Shown in pieces: positions 42,033 through 42,065 of a stretch of DNA of 42,065 nucleotides. The position numbers and the translations under genes are program-made. Where the stretch lies: NCBI GenBank assembly GCA_014729795.1, contig WJJI01000046.1, positions 1-42,065 of the forward strand, in the 5' to 3' direction. Each line of letters starts with the position of its first letter. Position 1 is the stretch's first letter. This DNA is from Candidatus Moraniibacteriota bacterium. Lineage in GTDB: Bacteria > Patescibacteriota > Minisyncoccia > CAIUEV01 > JAHKAQ01. The notes under the pieces were generated by a model, which saw nothing but the letters and a program-made list of their open reading frames with translations, did not search any database and was not told the DNA's origin.

Positions 42033-42065
42033 ATGAACGGAAAAATTGAAGATACAATTTTAAGA
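42033..42065 (+). CDS. Start of a downstream gene (3' partial)
   Basis: The frame from ATG 42033 is open to the window end (MNGKIEDTILR). It follows the GT2 gene by 33 bases. Too short to identify; it may be a co-transcribed partner of the glycosyltransferase. Confidence 0.4.
   Translation, partial: MNGKIEDTILR

Overview
The window reads as a chromosome segment of a Candidate Phyla Radiation (Patescibacteria) bacterium, most likely of the Parcubacteria group. This is inferred from AT-rich, densely packed genes, a short surface-protein C-terminal domain of a type frequent in CPR genomes, a DciA-like protein of only 100 residues, CPR-type conserved hypotheticals, and a competence/type IV pilus gene set without the usual biosynthetic operons. 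TAA, TAG and TGA all appear to act as stops, so there is no sign of the UGA-to-glycine recoding of Gracilibacteria/SR1. There is no rRNA, CRISPR array, transposase or prophage cluster.

Layout. 1-4.4 kb: end of a surface protein, a nucleotide-sugar dehydrogenase, ribosome hibernation factor (minus strand), greA, an archaeal-type UMP kinase, a DciA-like protein and tRNA-Arg(UCG). 4.7-8.0 kb: an overlapping run of NIF3-like protein, M16 peptidase and AI-2E-family permease. 8.0-10.2 kb: unrecognised genes, including a two-gene minus-strand unit pairing a soluble protein with a membrane protein carrying an exported CPVC motif. 10.3-16 kb: metallophosphoesterase, DUF3800-like protein, tRNA-Pro(GGG), PolB-type exonuclease, ImmA-like peptidase, a small membrane protein and a GT4 glycosyltransferase. 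16-21 kb (minus strand): comM, lspA, a DksA/TraR protein and a class A penicillin-binding protein. 21-24 kb: an ABC exporter and pilM. 24.4-28.7 kb: a PfkB kinase (possibly adenosine kinase) next to ahcY, then glyS behind a T-box riboswitch. 28.9-31.5 kb: a lipoprotein, a U32/TrhP-like protein and uppP. 31.9-39.1 kb: rpoB-rpoC ending at a strong terminator. 39.2-42 kb: an HTH regulator with a membrane partner, a membrane GT2 glycosyltransferase and the start of another gene.

Themes. Envelope building and surface display are well represented: sugar-nucleotide dehydrogenase, two glycosyltransferases, PBP1A, uppP, lspA and its lipoprotein substrate. DNA uptake is represented by comM and pilM. 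Methyl-cycle recycling is represented by ahcY and its neighbouring kinase. Transcription is represented by rpoBC, greA and the DksA-like protein.

Two non-coding features stand out. One is a dispersed family of about 106-111 bp imperfect palindromes with TTACGCGC-like ends, found in intergenic gaps at 2.2, 11.5, 28.8 and 40.4 kb, with an internally deleted copy at 10.3 kb and possible fragments elsewhere. The other is a glyS T-box leader with a complete antiterminator/terminator switch but no recognisable canonical Stem I.
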